The notes: generated by a model from the sequence alone, not told the origin. DNA of 64,000 nucleotides from Saturnia japonica (GCA_033032175.1 CM065306.1:10434001-10498000); one strand, 5' to 3'. Shown: positions 48,059 through 59,217, counted from the stretch's first letter. Numbers and translations: made by a program.

Positions 48059-50027
48059 GTGGGGGATTCTTTTATAATAATCTGTAGAGGGAATTCGCTT
48101 TTCTCTCCCATGTCGTCCGGCGAGGGTTCAGGCGGTGCTGGAAGAGTGGGGACGCGGTCTTCCGTGTCTAGGATGAGGGCATCTGAGGCCCAAGTAGTTG
48201 GGAGTAACGTACCAGTTCGCGGGACAGCGAGAAGAGGAGCGGTTCGCGGGGTGGGGCGTTCCAAAAGTGTGGGACAACCAATTCTGTCCCAAAAGGACGG
48301 ACAGCGGTCCTTTCTGAAGGAAAAAGCCGGTGTTGGTGGCGCTGATGACGCTGAAGGTATGGTTGTGGGGGACGAAGGTAGTGCTGAGGGGTGTACCAGC
48401 ACGGAGGATATGGACGCAGAGTCGCTGAGGGCGCTCATGGACGGGGGTGTGTCCAGTATTCTGGAGGTCTGTCGGACCTCTGGTAACTTGAAGGGCACTG
48501 CCATCAAGGCCCTTAAAGGAGGTGGTGGAAGCGCTCCTTAGTCGAACGGTCAATGAAGAGACCGCTCGCCTAGGCCGAGAGACAAGGGTCCTCCGCCAAC
48601 AGGTGGAGGGCCTGAAGAAAGAGGTACTTGCCTGGAAGCGGGAGGCAAGTGAGAGGCTAGTTATGCCCCCTCCCCCTACTCCTCCGGTACAGCCGATACA
48701 AGTGGAGGTGCCTCCTCAAAATTGGGAGAAAGCTTTGGCGGAAGCCGTAAGCGGTTTGGAGCGGTCCATCCGCTCCACTGTCGGAAAAGTTATGGATGCT
48801 AAGTTCGACAGTCTGGAAGTGGATGGGCGTCTGCTCCCGAGCAGGATAGTCCGCCCACCGTTGGCAGCTGACAAAAGGCCGGCAGTTGACAACAGGCCAA
48901 TTGAGAAGAGGCAAGCTGCGGGAAAAAGACCCAGGCCGGCTGAGGAGTCAAGTTCTGCCTGCCCTGCTGGTCACAGTGCTGGTGCTAGGCAGACAGGGGC
49001 CAAGAGACCCCGATCAGTGTCTCGGGCTAGGTCCGAGGGGGCGACTGCGCCTTCACCCACCCCATTGAATATAGAGTGGGCGGCGCTACCGGGGTCCGCT
49101 GTCTCGCAAGCCCCCTCGGAGGTTGGAGAAGAGGCATGGACGACGGTGGTGCGTCGGGCAAAAAAGAAAAGAGCTCCGGCTGCGACGGTGACAAATTCTG
49201 CGCTAAAAGAGGCGGTCAAAAAGACGGGGCTGAAGATGCCCTCTGTGCCGCGCACGGCCGCGGTCATGATAACACTGCAGCCGGAGGCTGCGGCTAGAGG
49301 AGCATCCTACACGGGAGCGGTCCTCAAGGCACGGGAGGCAATAAAGTTGGGGGAGCTGGACATCCAGGACATAAGGCTCCGCACGTCAGCCACAGGAGCC
49401 AGGATCATAGAGATCTCTGGCTCAGAAGGCGAAAATAAGGCGGCTCGTCTGGCGACGCAATTGGCGAGCGCGCTCACTGATGTTGCCGTTATTTCCAGAC
49501 CAATCAAGCGTGCGGAGGTTCGACTTACTGGCCTGGATGAATCCGTGGATGATACCGAGTTGAGGTGCACAATATCGGCCAAAGTCGGATGTGAGCCGAC
49601 CTTGGTTAAGGTTGGCCCAATTCGACAAGACTGGGGGGGGGGGAGTAGCAAAAGTGTCGCTCCCCGTAGCCGAGGCCAGAAAGCTGGCAGAGGCAGGACG
49701 AATCCTAGTTGGCTGGAGTGTGGCCCGTGTCCATCCACTGCAGGAGAAACCCTTGCGGTGTTTCAGATGCATGGGCATGGGCCACACTCGCCCGATGTGC
49801 GAGGCGATGGCAGACAGGAGCGCCTTGTGCTACAAGTGCGGGGGGTCTGGCCATGCGGCGGCAGAGTGTGCAGCAACCAAACTGCACTGCGCTGTATGTG
49901 CCGCCGCTGGCGTATCAGCGGACCACTACATGGGGGGGTGAGTTGTAAGCCTCCCTCAGCCAAGCGTAGACCCCCTGGGGCTCGCCCAGTTAGGCCTAGG
50001 TCGGAGGTAGTTGGTACGGCTCAGTAA
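48059..50027 (+). pseudogene. ORF1 (gag-like) of the R1-clade element
   Basis: RNA-binding protein of the element. The frame from 48059 (or Met at 48110) covers the N-terminus. A one-base gain in the AAAGGAGG stretch near 48513 moves it to the frame that carries a probable coiled coil (LRQQVEGLKKEVLAWKREA). A further break lies in the G11 run at 49633-49643, after which come three zinc knuckles: CFRCMGMGHTRPMC, CYKCGGSGHAAAEC and CAVCAAAGVSADHY, the last completed after another break in the G7 run at 49932-49938. The stop TAA at 50025 overlaps the ORF2 ATG. All three breaks are in or beside G-runs. Confidence 0.85.
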
Positions 50028-53000
50028 TGCAGCACAATCGTACCAGCTACCTCCAGTCGAAATTGAACCACTCCGCCACTGCACAAGACCTATTTGTGCA
50101 ATCAGTGGCGGAGTGGAGCATCAATGTCGCGGTGGCTGCGGAGCCGTACTGTGTCCCTGCCCAACCTTATTGTGTGGGGGACATTGACGGCTCCGTAGCT
50201 ATTTACTGTACGGGGTCCCCTCCCTCCGTTAAGGAGAGGGGAGCAGGGTTCGTGGCGGCCGCCTGGGGGGGCTATGGTGTGGTGGGAGTCTACTTCTCCC
50301 CCAACCGGCCCTTGAGAGAGTTCGAGGTATTCCTCGACTCCCTGGGGCCGGTGGTTAGGCGGCTGTCACCGCTCCCCGTGGTTCTGCTTGGCGACCTGAA
50401 CGCCAAGTCGCGGACATGGGGAGCAGTCGCCACGGACCCCCGAGGGTCAGTGGTGGAGGAGTGGGCAGTCCAGGCTGGGCTGTCCCTCCTCAACCGGGGG
50501 GCCGTACACACGTGCGTGCGACAGAACGGAGGGTCCGTGGTGGATGTTTCTTTCGCCACGCCGTCTGTCGCACGCCGTGTGCAGGATTAGAGGGTGTTGG
50601 AGGAGGTGGAGACCCTCTCTGATCACCGGTATATCCGGTTTGAGGTCTCCACCTCCTCAGGGGAGCTGGCGCGCAGTGCTCGGGGTGGGTCGTTTTTCCT
50701 CCGTTGGGTGGTTAGCCGCCTCAACCGGCAGCTTGCGGAAGAGGCGGCAATCGTCCAGAGCTGGCGCGCGCCGGCTCCTAGTGATGAAGAGATCGACGCG
50801 ACCGCGGACCGTTTTCGTAGGGCCCTTACGGCGGTCTGCGACGCGTCGATGCCGCGGGGCAAAAACCGCCCGCAAAGTAGGCGGGCGGTGTATTGGTGGA
50901 CCCCGGAGATTGCCGATCTCCGGGTGGCCTGCTGCGCGGCGCGGCGGCAGCTTCAGCGCTGCTGCCGACGGCAAACCCGTATAGCGGGAGAGGAGGCCCG
51001 GCTGCTTGGCCACTACAGGGAAGCCAGGAAGTCCCTGCAGGTGGCCATCAGCCGGGCAAAGGATGAGTAGTGGGAGGAGCTCCTCAGGACTCTGGACAGG
51101 GACCCGTGGGGGCGCCCGTACCGGGTAGCCCGGAAGAAGTTCAGGGGGCAGGCGCCCCCATTAACGGAGTCCCTGGACTCAGAGGTCCTGGGGAGGGTCA
51201 TGGCCACGTTGCTGCTCAACCCTCCGGAGCTCCTCCCGCCCCCCATGCTAGATGGGAGTGTTGCGGAGGAGCTGTTGCTACCCCCCCCCCCCCCGTCACT
51301 GAGGAGGAGATGGGGTCGGTGGTGGAGCGCCTCCGCAACAAGCGGAGAGCGCCAGGCCCGGATGGAGTTCCGGGCCGGGTGTTGTGTGTGGCGTTGGACC
51401 ACATGGGGGAGAGCTTCGGGAGCTTTTCAACCGCTGTTTGTCGGCTGGAAGGTTCCCGAAGCTCTGGAAGGTGGGGCGACTCTGCCTTCTGGCGAAGGAG
51501 GGTCGCCCCCCGGACTACCCGTCCTCGTACCGGCCCCTCGTGCTGCTGGACGACACGGGGAAGATGCTGGAGCGCATCCTGGCGTCTCGTGTCGTCCGGC
51601 ACATGGAGGAAGTTGGGCCGGTACTTTCGGACCGGCAGTTCGGTTTCCGGAGAGGGCGTTCAACGCTGGACGCCCTCTCCACCCTGAAGGAGTGGTCCGC
51701 GGAGGCGACCGAGGGGGGAGGTAGGTTGTTGGCGGTGTCAATCGACATCGCCAACGCCTTCAACAGTCTGCCGCACGGTGTTATACGGGAGGCGCTCCGG
51801 TTTTTCGGAGTGCCCTCGTACCTGCGGCGGCTGTTGGGGGACTACCTCCAGGGCAGGGAGGTCGCCTTCGTGGACGGCGGAGTTAGTGTGGTCCGGCGCC
51901 ACATTGGGTGCGGTGTTCCACAGGGGTCGGTGTTGGGGCCGTTCCTGTGGAACATGGGCTACGACTGGGTGCTCCGCGTAGCGCTCCCTTCGGGGTTGCG
52001 AGTGCTTTACTACGCGGACGACACCCTAGTCGTGGCCCGGGGGGGAAGATTTGAGGAGGTGGCCCGCCTGGCCACAGAGGGCGTTGCACTTATGGTCGGG
52101 CGCATAAAGGCGTTGGGTCTCAGGGTGGCGGCCGAGAAGACTGAGGCCATTCTATTTCATGGGCCTCGGTGTGGGCCGCCTCCTGGGGCTCACATATATG
52201 TAGAGAATGTTAGGGTCCGGGTTGGGGCCCAGATAAAATATCTGGGCCTCACCCTGGACGGGCGATGGCGGTTCGAGTCCCACTTCAAGGGACTCGAACC
52301 GCGGATAGTGGGGGCGGCGGCGGCTTTCGGACGGCTTCTTCCGAACTCGGGAGGGCCGGGCGCGAGCTGCCGCCGTCTGTTTGCGGGGGTGGTGAGGAGC
52401 ATGGCCGTCTACGGGGCACCGATCTGGGTAGATGCTCTCAGCGCCACGAACAGACGCGTGCTGCGTTCTACGCAGCGTATCGTGGCGCTGAGAGCCATTC
52501 GCGGATACCGATCGGTGTCCGCGGGGGCGGCCTGCGTCCTTGCCGGCTCCCCGCCGTGGGAGTTGGAGGCGGAGGTGCTCGCCACCGTGTACAGGTTCAC
52601 GGCGGCGGGGAGAGAGTTAGGGGAGCCTCCAGCTCCCACAGAGGTAGACCGGGTCCGGAGGGAGGCCCGGGAGGATGTTTTTAAGAGGTGGGAGGAGGAC
52701 CTGGCGGACGCGCGCTATGGACGTTATACCATAGACGCTGTCCGCCCGGTCCTCCGGGAATGGAGCAACAGGGAGCGTGGCTCCCTGAGCTTTAGACTTG
52801 TGCAGGTACTATCCGGACATGGTTGCTTCGGATGGTACCTGCACAAGATTGCAAGGAGGGAGTCAAACACTACGTGCCACGAGTGCGGGGCTATAGAAGA
52901 CACGGCGCAGCACACTCTGTCTGAGTGTGCTGCGTGGGTGGAGCAGCGCCGCACTCTGGCCGTAGCTGTTGGGGGAGATCTCTTGCTGCCGAGTGTGGTA

Positions 53001-53180
53001 AAAGCCATGCTCGGCAGCGAGCAAGCATGGACGGCGATGGCCTCCTTCTGCGAGGACGTCATCTCGCAGAAGGAGGCTGCGGAGAGGGTTCGCGAGAGGG
53101 ATCCCCTGAGCGGCCCTCTCCGCCAAAGAAGAACGGGTGGTAGGAGGAGGCGGTTTATCCGTCAACTCCCGCCACCCTAG
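50027..53180 (+). pseudogene. ORF2 (endonuclease and reverse transcriptase) of the R1-clade element
   Basis: The N-terminal apurinic-type endonuclease shows SATAQDLFVQ, VAAEPY (catalytic Glu), LLGDLNAKS, GGSVVDVSF and LSDHRYI. In-frame TAG codons sit at 50588-50590 and 51068-51070; the first is in a context that suggests a lost Trp. Frame breaks occur in the C14 run at 51281-51294 and a G5 run at 51405-51409. From 51384 to 53180 the RT and C-terminal part are continuous: YRPLVLLDDTGKMLERI, SIDIANAFNSLP, GVPQGSVLGPFLW, YYADDTLVV (intact catalytic box), then YLGLTLDGRWRFESHF. A C-terminal CCHC motif CHECGAIEDTAQHTLSEC is typical of the R1 group. Confidence 0.88.
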
Positions 53181-53309
53181 CCGAACCAGAGGAGACGGGA
53201 CGGGGGGGGCCCGTCTCCTCATTGCACTGGTTCGGCAGGAGGAGGAGACGGCTATCGTGTACATAGCTGTCTCCTAACTAGGCCGGGGCCCGGTTAGCCG
53301 GGCCGGCCT
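53180..53309 (+). promoter_or_regulatory. Three consecutive hairpins in the R1-clade 3' UTR
   Basis: Directly after the ORF2 stop: (1) GCCGAACCAG at 53180-53189 pairs with 53227-53236, continued by 53189-53199 with 53210-53220; (2) AGGAGACGGCTA at 53243-53254 pairs with 53264-53275 with one G-T pair; (3) 53280-53293 pairs with 53298-53309 around a TTAG loop with a two-base bulge. R1/R2-type reverse transcriptases recognise structured 3' ends, so these may be the template recognition signal; that role is an inference. Confidence 0.7.
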
Positions 53310-53401
53310 CCGGGGCGGCGCGGCAGAATGCCAGCGCAGTGCCCGCGTCGCCCCAGTATGGGGCGGCTGTACACCGCGGAGAGAGTGGATGTATAGCGGT
53401 G

Positions 53402-55153
53402 ACGTTAATATCCATCGTTCACTTTTCGATTTCACCTGGAAGTATGGAATCAACAGTTAAGATATTGTCAGTTGAACATGACGTATCGATATGACCACTG
53501 TTTGGAAATTATTCATGGGCATGGCGCTGATGAACGCGTCCATAGTCTATACATTTTCAGGTTTTCTTCACATAGTCTTTTAGTAGAATTAGTAGAATTG
53601 CGTGATCATTATGTCGGAGACATGTAAATGAGAAGTGATCGGTTTTACAAATAAACTAATTAAAATGGGCGTGCGTCTGCCCGTTACAAATGTGCTACGT
53701 CAACCAATACAGAGCGGGACCGCGCACCGAGAGCGCGAACGCGACGGAAACGATTCCCTCGAACTCTGTTTAACCGACGGCGAAATACACGCTACGGTAA
53801 CCAGCTGTCTGGAAACCAGTGCGTGCGAGCCCCTCTCACTACATGCGACCGACCCTGCTCACACCCGAAACTACTAGGCGTGAAGAGGGCGAAACATTAA
53901 GGAGCACACGCAGTGAGGTGCCTGCTTGTAGGCGTGGCGCTGACGTAGCACAGGAGCGGAGAGGACTGGGTCGCTGGCGGGTTGAACTCGTGAAGATACA
54001 ATGACACACAGATACCACAATAAAATTTCACTGTATTCTTCAAGACACAATAACTCTTCTTAATATACAATTATTTTCTTAGTACTGTCTTCTGGATACT
54101 GTTTCTTCCATTCTTGTTTCTTGAGTCTTGAGTCTTCAGTTTGCGGCACCTGTGTGTGCCAGTAGGCCCCGACGGCTAGGCTTTTATCTCGTCAAAGGAG
54201 AGCGAGACGGAGCGACGGCGTCTATATCTTTACTGCTCTGGCATTACTAAATAAAAGTCATGGCCCGCTAACCGCGGTGACGCGTCGCGGCTGCACTATT
54301 GCTGTCCCTGTCTATGTCGTTATTATTATTACTTCTATACAATGTTTAATAAATCGTTAATATCTCTAAATACAATTATTGAATCACTATAAAACATGTT
54401 TTATGTCATTGTAGACATAAATACCTATATAAAAACACTAATTGCAACGTTAAAGGTTGATAAATATCGTAAATATAAAGCAATGAACATTATAACTTTA
54501 AACGGCTTAAAAACACGTTATGTACACACTTTTCAACGTTATAAACATTATAAAACATACATAGCAGGCTAATTATCCTATACAACATTAAATATTACAC
54601 ATAACTTCTATAAAACACAGATTATTGATGATACATGAGTTCAATACTTTAAGTGACTATTTTTACGATATTATAAGCATTTCTATAAGTTATTTACTAT
54701 TCTTATATACCTACAAGTTGTAATATTATATTCAAAACATTAGATCGACGATTGTGTATATAAATTCTTAGTCCCTACAACTTATATTTACAATTATGAT
54801 TTTATCATCACGCTTAAGCCTACACGTCGCTAACACTAATCGTAACCTTCGGGTTGCTCGAAACTCTTAAAAAACACAACACTGCTACAGTAGTAGGAAT
54901 ATATACTCTAGAACACAAGGTACAGCTTCCCCCTTTGATTATATATACCTATAATTATTATTATCAAAAGCTTTCCCAAACGTCGTGACCGCGCCGCTTG
55001 ATCCTACCCAGATTTTAAAGTTTAATTCCGCTCAATAGTTAGCGATCTTCAAATTAAATGCATATATTTGACTTGAAGAAATATTTTGCATTATGTTAAA
55101 ACTAAAACGTGATCGCTAAATTTTATGATACTTTGTAGCAAAATAATTATAAG
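53402..55153. other. Intergenic, no gene recognised
   Basis: 53402-54330 is GC-richer and has open frames at 53635-54004 without a domain; it may be repeat-derived. 54330-55150 is AT-rich. No LTR pair, RNA gene or splice-linked coding sequence could be found. Confidence 0.35.
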
Positions 55154-56531
55154 TATCTGGGTGATTTCACTTTGCACGGTGTCTAATAAAAAGAAAACTA
55201 TCTAGATAAACTTAGAAAATAAAACATCTGAATCCAAATCGTTAGAGCCATTTCTTAGAAACCGATTACATAAATACATAATATAACTCTGTCAAAAAAG
55301 TACAGGGAAAAGATTAATAAACGCTTTTTCTGGAATTGAGTTTGGTTCTCGTCGCGAATTCTCCTTTATGTCGTCTACCGAATGAAAACGGGTAATTGGA
55401 TTAATGTAAAGTGGGTGATATACGTACGAACTTAAAGTACGCGGTTTTTAAGTTCGCAAAGTTATTCGGCTCGACGTCCGTGACTCGCGTGTAGCCTTGC
55501 TCCCTGTGTATAACGATGCCGTCGGCAGAGGGAGCTTTGTGTTATTTAGGAATTATGTCATATCACATTTTAAAAATCAATAACAGAATGTATGTTCTTT
55601 ACAGTACCCAACCCTTAATGAACTAATTCTTTTCTTGGCAGTATCAGTTGTAATACTTCTTTTTGCCTTACGTATAAATTCCAATAAATTATTTATTATA
55701 CGCATGAAACTTCAGATATTTGACTTTATCAACTATATGTTTATGTTAACTTCTAATTTGTCAAAGACAAGGATTATTTCGCAAACCTTCAACACTAATA
55801 AAAGTTCAAACAGAACTTATTGATTTGATTGATTGGGAAATTATTGATTTTAACTAGATTATGAATTTTCTGACTCAACATTAATAAAAATTACACAAAT
55901 GTCAAATACAACAAGCGTTGCGCGCACCTACGGACAGTCGAAACAAAGTGGTGGCTCGCGGCAATGACAGACCTACGAGCCAAGGCGGGCTACGAGCAAA
56001 ATCTCAAACCATTTGGATCGCCAACGAACTTACTCGATGGTTTTAAAATACGCGTACTTAGGATGACACACGGGGGAGTTAGATCGTCGAGCCATAAGTA
56101 CGCGTACTTACTCGCGCGTCTATCAACCCTTTAATGGTAATTTGTTGCCACTAAGTGGTAATTTGAGTTTAGGAAAAAGGAACAAGTCGGCTGGAGCCAT
56201 ATCTGGTGAATAAGGTGGTTGCTCGATGATATTTGTTGAATTTTTGTTCAATAATTCGTTCATAATGATGGCCTTTTGAGAAGGCACATTAACGTGGGGC
56301 AAAATTGAAGAATTTTCTTTCCACAAATCTGGCCCTTTTCGTTGAATTTTCTTTGTTAAACTCCGCATAACGCTTAAATAACATACTTTATTTGTATATA
56401 TTTAAAAGTATGTATAATTGGTTTCTCGGAAACGGTACCAACGATATTTAGATAATGTTTTACATTCTAAGTTTATCTAGACAGTTGTTTTTTTTTTTAA
56501 GATACCAAGCAAAGCTCGATCACCCAAAATA
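55154..56531 (-). mobile_element. Mariner remnant with long terminal repeats and a 740-bp insert
   Basis: Inverted repeats of about 120 bp lie at 55156-55275 and about 56408-56529 (outer ends TCTGGGTGA and TTTTGGGTGA) and are flanked by TA at 55154-55155 and 56530-56531. The transposase remnant is on the minus strand: 56368-56123 (KGPDLWKENSSIL, then NIIEQPPYSPDMAPADLFLF) and its C-terminal continuation at about 55390-55320. The second catalytic Asp is replaced by Val (LPHVNVPS). The catalytic sequence is interrupted by about 740 bp (about 55398-56145). The N-terminal half is gone. Confidence 0.7.
55398..56145. mobile_element. Insert within the mariner remnant
   Basis: Comparison with the mariner at 9754-10642 shows that this block splits a normally continuous transposase region. 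Both edges contain TTAA, and the ends are loosely inverted (GTGGGTGATATACG against AAGGGTTGATAGACG on the other strand); similar GTACGCG-rich blocks occur inside both ends. This would suit a piggyBac-like TTAA-specific non-autonomous element, but the match is imperfect. No transposase is encoded. Confidence 0.4.
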
Positions 56532-56610
56532 TTAGGTCCTTACATATGAAATTAGCGTTTTATATGGTAAAAATAAAATGAATTTTTTTTTAATGAAATT
56601 ATACATTTAA

Positions 56611-57595
56611 TCAATCGAAGTATGTACCATTATTTTCTATGCGCTTTCGGCATTTTAAAGGTAGTTCACTGATTCCATTGCTGAAAAAATTGTGGGAGCA
56701 AGAATCAATAAAGTCTTTGAGGGCAGTTTGGAAATCCTCATCGGAATTGAATTTATTTTCCTTGCAAGAAATTTTCCCAATTCCGAATAAAGTGGTAATC
56801 TGTTGGAGCAATGTCCGAGGAATATGGTGGATTCCGGAGACATTCCAACCGCAGTTGCTCTAATTTAGCGACCGTCGGTCGTAAAGCATGGGGTCTAGCG
56901 TTGTTCTAAAGCAGCAGTGGACTTGAGATATTGGCCAGTTTCGGTTGTTTAACGGCTAGCTTTTCCATCATGGTTTGCAATTGTTGACAATATGAATCTG
57001 CCGTTATCGTCTGGACAGATCTTACGAAGCTGTAGTGTATGACACCAGCACTGGTCCATCAAACACTCACCAGTACCTTTTTCTGAGACGACTTTCGCTT
57101 GGGGCAGGATTTGGCCGGTTCTCCTAGGTTCAACCACTGTAATGAGCATTTCCGATTATCGTAAAGGATCCATTTTTCGTCACAAGGAACAATAAGATTC
57201 AAAATTCCATCGTTATTGTGACGTTTGAGTAATGTAATGCAGAACTCAATAGGTGTTTATTGGCGTTCTTCAGGCAATTCATGCGGTACCCATTTCTCCA
57301 GTTTTTTCACTTTTCCTGTTTGTTTCAAGTGAATAATTTTTTTCTTATCACTCACACCGAAGCCTGTCGCTAACTCTGATGTGGTTTGAGAATGATCCGC
57401 TTCAACGATCATTTTTGATTCTTCATTTTCAACTAGGGTCTCCGGCCGTCCACGGGGTTTGTTTCGTAGGTCAAAATTTCCAGAACGAAAACGTTGGAAC
57501 CAAAAACGTACCGTGTTTTCTTTTACAGTAGCTTTCTCATACACATCATTAATCCTTCGAGCTGATTCTGCAGCGCTGATTCCACAATGAACTTA
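56611..57595 (-). pseudogene. Transposase of the split mariner
   Basis: Read on the minus strand: the DNA-binding domain (57595-57257) with VRFWFQRFRSGNFDLR and a second helix-turn-helix, the linker WVPHEL, then ITADS and SYCQQLQTMMEK around 57000, LRNPPYSSDIAPTDYHF (third catalytic Asp present) near 56830, and a C-terminus ending IENNGTYFD at 56611. At least three frame changes separate these blocks. Its first residues lie 5.3 kb away, beyond the inserted element. Confidence 0.8.
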
Positions 57596-57672
57596 TATTC
57601 TACTTTAGAACTTATCTTCTCTCTCTGACCGTGCTGGCGGTAGGACGTGTTTACTGTCGGAGGTTTCTTAAA

Positions 57673-57942
57673 TATATTTATTATAAAGTGTTCAATACAA
57701 AAATGTATAATATAAGAAGTACCTGGAATATAGTAAAGTGAGGATCGTTAATCTGATTCGCAATCAACGCTGAACAACTTGTAAAGGAAGATCAAGGTAT
57801 TTACCACTATATTTACTATAAATTCTACAATACAAAATAATAATATGAGAAGTATTTGAAATACAATAATGTAAAGATTGTTAAACCAATCTGGAACATT
57901 ACTAAACTAATAGTAAATAAAGATCAAGGTATTTACCATTAT
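57673..57942 (+). repeat. Two 135-bp tandem units at the 5' end of the CR1/L2-like element
   Basis: Unit starts at 57673 and 57808 share TATATTTAYTATAAA, CAATACAAAA, ATATRAGAAGTA and AGATCAAGGTATTTACCA. Tandem 5' monomers serve as promoters in some LINEs; here that function is inferred. A small open frame from 57856 is built from the second unit. Confidence 0.65.
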
Positions 57943-58017
57943 ACTGTTACACGATCTTCACTGGACACTGAAAATGACCACGTAAATTGTGAACTTTATA
58001 CTTTGAGAAATTTAGTT

Positions 58018-59217
58018 ATGTCTCGACTTGCAAGATCGCCCCCTGCTGAGACTCATTCAGTTTCTGGTGTGACTGGTACAGCGAGCAGTAAGTTTACTCC
58101 TTCCTTTGTGTGTGGTTCGATAGCTGTTTTAAATTTGAAATTAAGGTAGTATTATGGCATGTGCACGGTTCCACTCACCTTGGGCTGTCGCAAGTCGGGT
58201 CTTGTGTCCCGGGACGTGGCTTCATTCCAGAGATGGGGTTTTTCCACACACGACACAATTTTATAATAATTTTTAGTGTTTTTGAATATTAGCGTGCGCG
58301 AGCGATTCAGTGGTCGCAACGGCTTCTTGACGACTCCCAGATGGCACTAGGCGCGTCACATACCCGGGTGAGCCCGTGTTGCCATTTATGAAAACCCAAC
58401 ACTTTGTAACTCAGAGAACTAAAAAGCAGCGCCAGTCCAGCGAGGAACAATTTTCTTCTTTCAAAGAGGAAATTCGGAGTATGCAGGATGAATGGAAAGA
58501 AACTCAAAAATCCCTTTTAAATAAGCTTATTTCTGAAGTGGCAGTAATAAAACTCCAAAATACCCAAATAAAACAATCAAATGATGAAATTGAAAAATCA
58601 ATAAACTTAATGAATAAGCAACTGAAGATATGAAGAAAAAAGTGGAGAGTCTTGAGTATGAACACAAGCAACATCTGGTACAGATATCTTCTCTTGAATA
58701 CAAAATTGATGACATGCAGAGACTATCAAAATCGGCTACAATAGAAATAAGAAATATACCTCTTCCTGATAAGCCAGAGACTAAATATGATTTATGTAGT
58801 ATGATCGAAAAAACATGTAATGCTGTTGATGTCACCTTTCATCAACATGCACTAAAAGATGTTTATCGACTAAATAATCAAACAAGTAAAGGCACAATTA
58901 TTGCAGAATTTACATCTGTTATATTGAAAAATAATTTGATCCAGGGAGTAAAAGCTTTCAATAAACAAAATCCAACCCAACGTCTAAGTTCTGCCAATTT
59001 AGGGCTCAAAGGACAAATAATTCCAATTTATATCTCAGAAGGATTATCTAATAAGGGTCTAAGGTTATTCTTTCTTGCTAGAGATTTCGCTAAAACACAG
59101 AATTATAAATTTTGCTGGACGAGAAATGGAAAGGTATACCTGCGCAAAACGAACGATTCTCCACATATTGAGATTAAAAATGAAACTCAGTTTCTTTCTC
59201 TCAAAAATGAAAACTGA
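58018..59217 (+). pseudogene. ORF1 of the CR1/L2-like element (FP-domain type)
   Basis: Start MSRLARSPPAETHSVSG at 58018. The expected reading is interrupted by about 290 bp of unrelated sequence (about 58091-58385). It then resumes with VTQRTKKQRQSSEEQF, a coiled coil rich in Glu and Lys (58440-58700) with a one-base break near 58620, and the C-terminal domain with IEIRNIPLPDKPETKYDL, LFFLARDFAKTQ and KFCWTRNGKVYLRK. This C-terminal block resembles the domain shared by insect LINE ORF1 proteins and baculovirus few-polyhedra proteins, as I recall the family. It acts as an RNA-binding chaperone in LINEs. Confidence 0.7.

Larger units (their letters stand above)
47514..53401 (+). mobile_element. 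Full-length R1-clade non-LTR retrotransposon
   Basis: The element runs 47530-53385 (5856 bp) between 16-bp direct repeats TGGATGTATAGCGGTG (47514-47529, 53386-53401). It has a 5' UTR to about 48058, ORF1 with CCHC knuckles, ORF2 with endonuclease, RT and a C-terminal zinc motif, and a structured 3' UTR with no poly(A). The two ORFs overlap as TAATG (50025-50029). It is GC-rich compared with the host DNA. The target duplication is not the 28S rDNA site of R1 itself, so this is a clade member with another insertion preference. The copy carries two Trp-to-stop codons and several frameshifts in homopolymers. Confidence 0.9.

Noticed and set aside
48128..48553. Minus-strand frames over the R1-clade ORF1 and ORF2
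   Set aside because: They are antisense shadows of GC-rich coding sequence; the plus strand carries the zinc knuckles and RT motifs.
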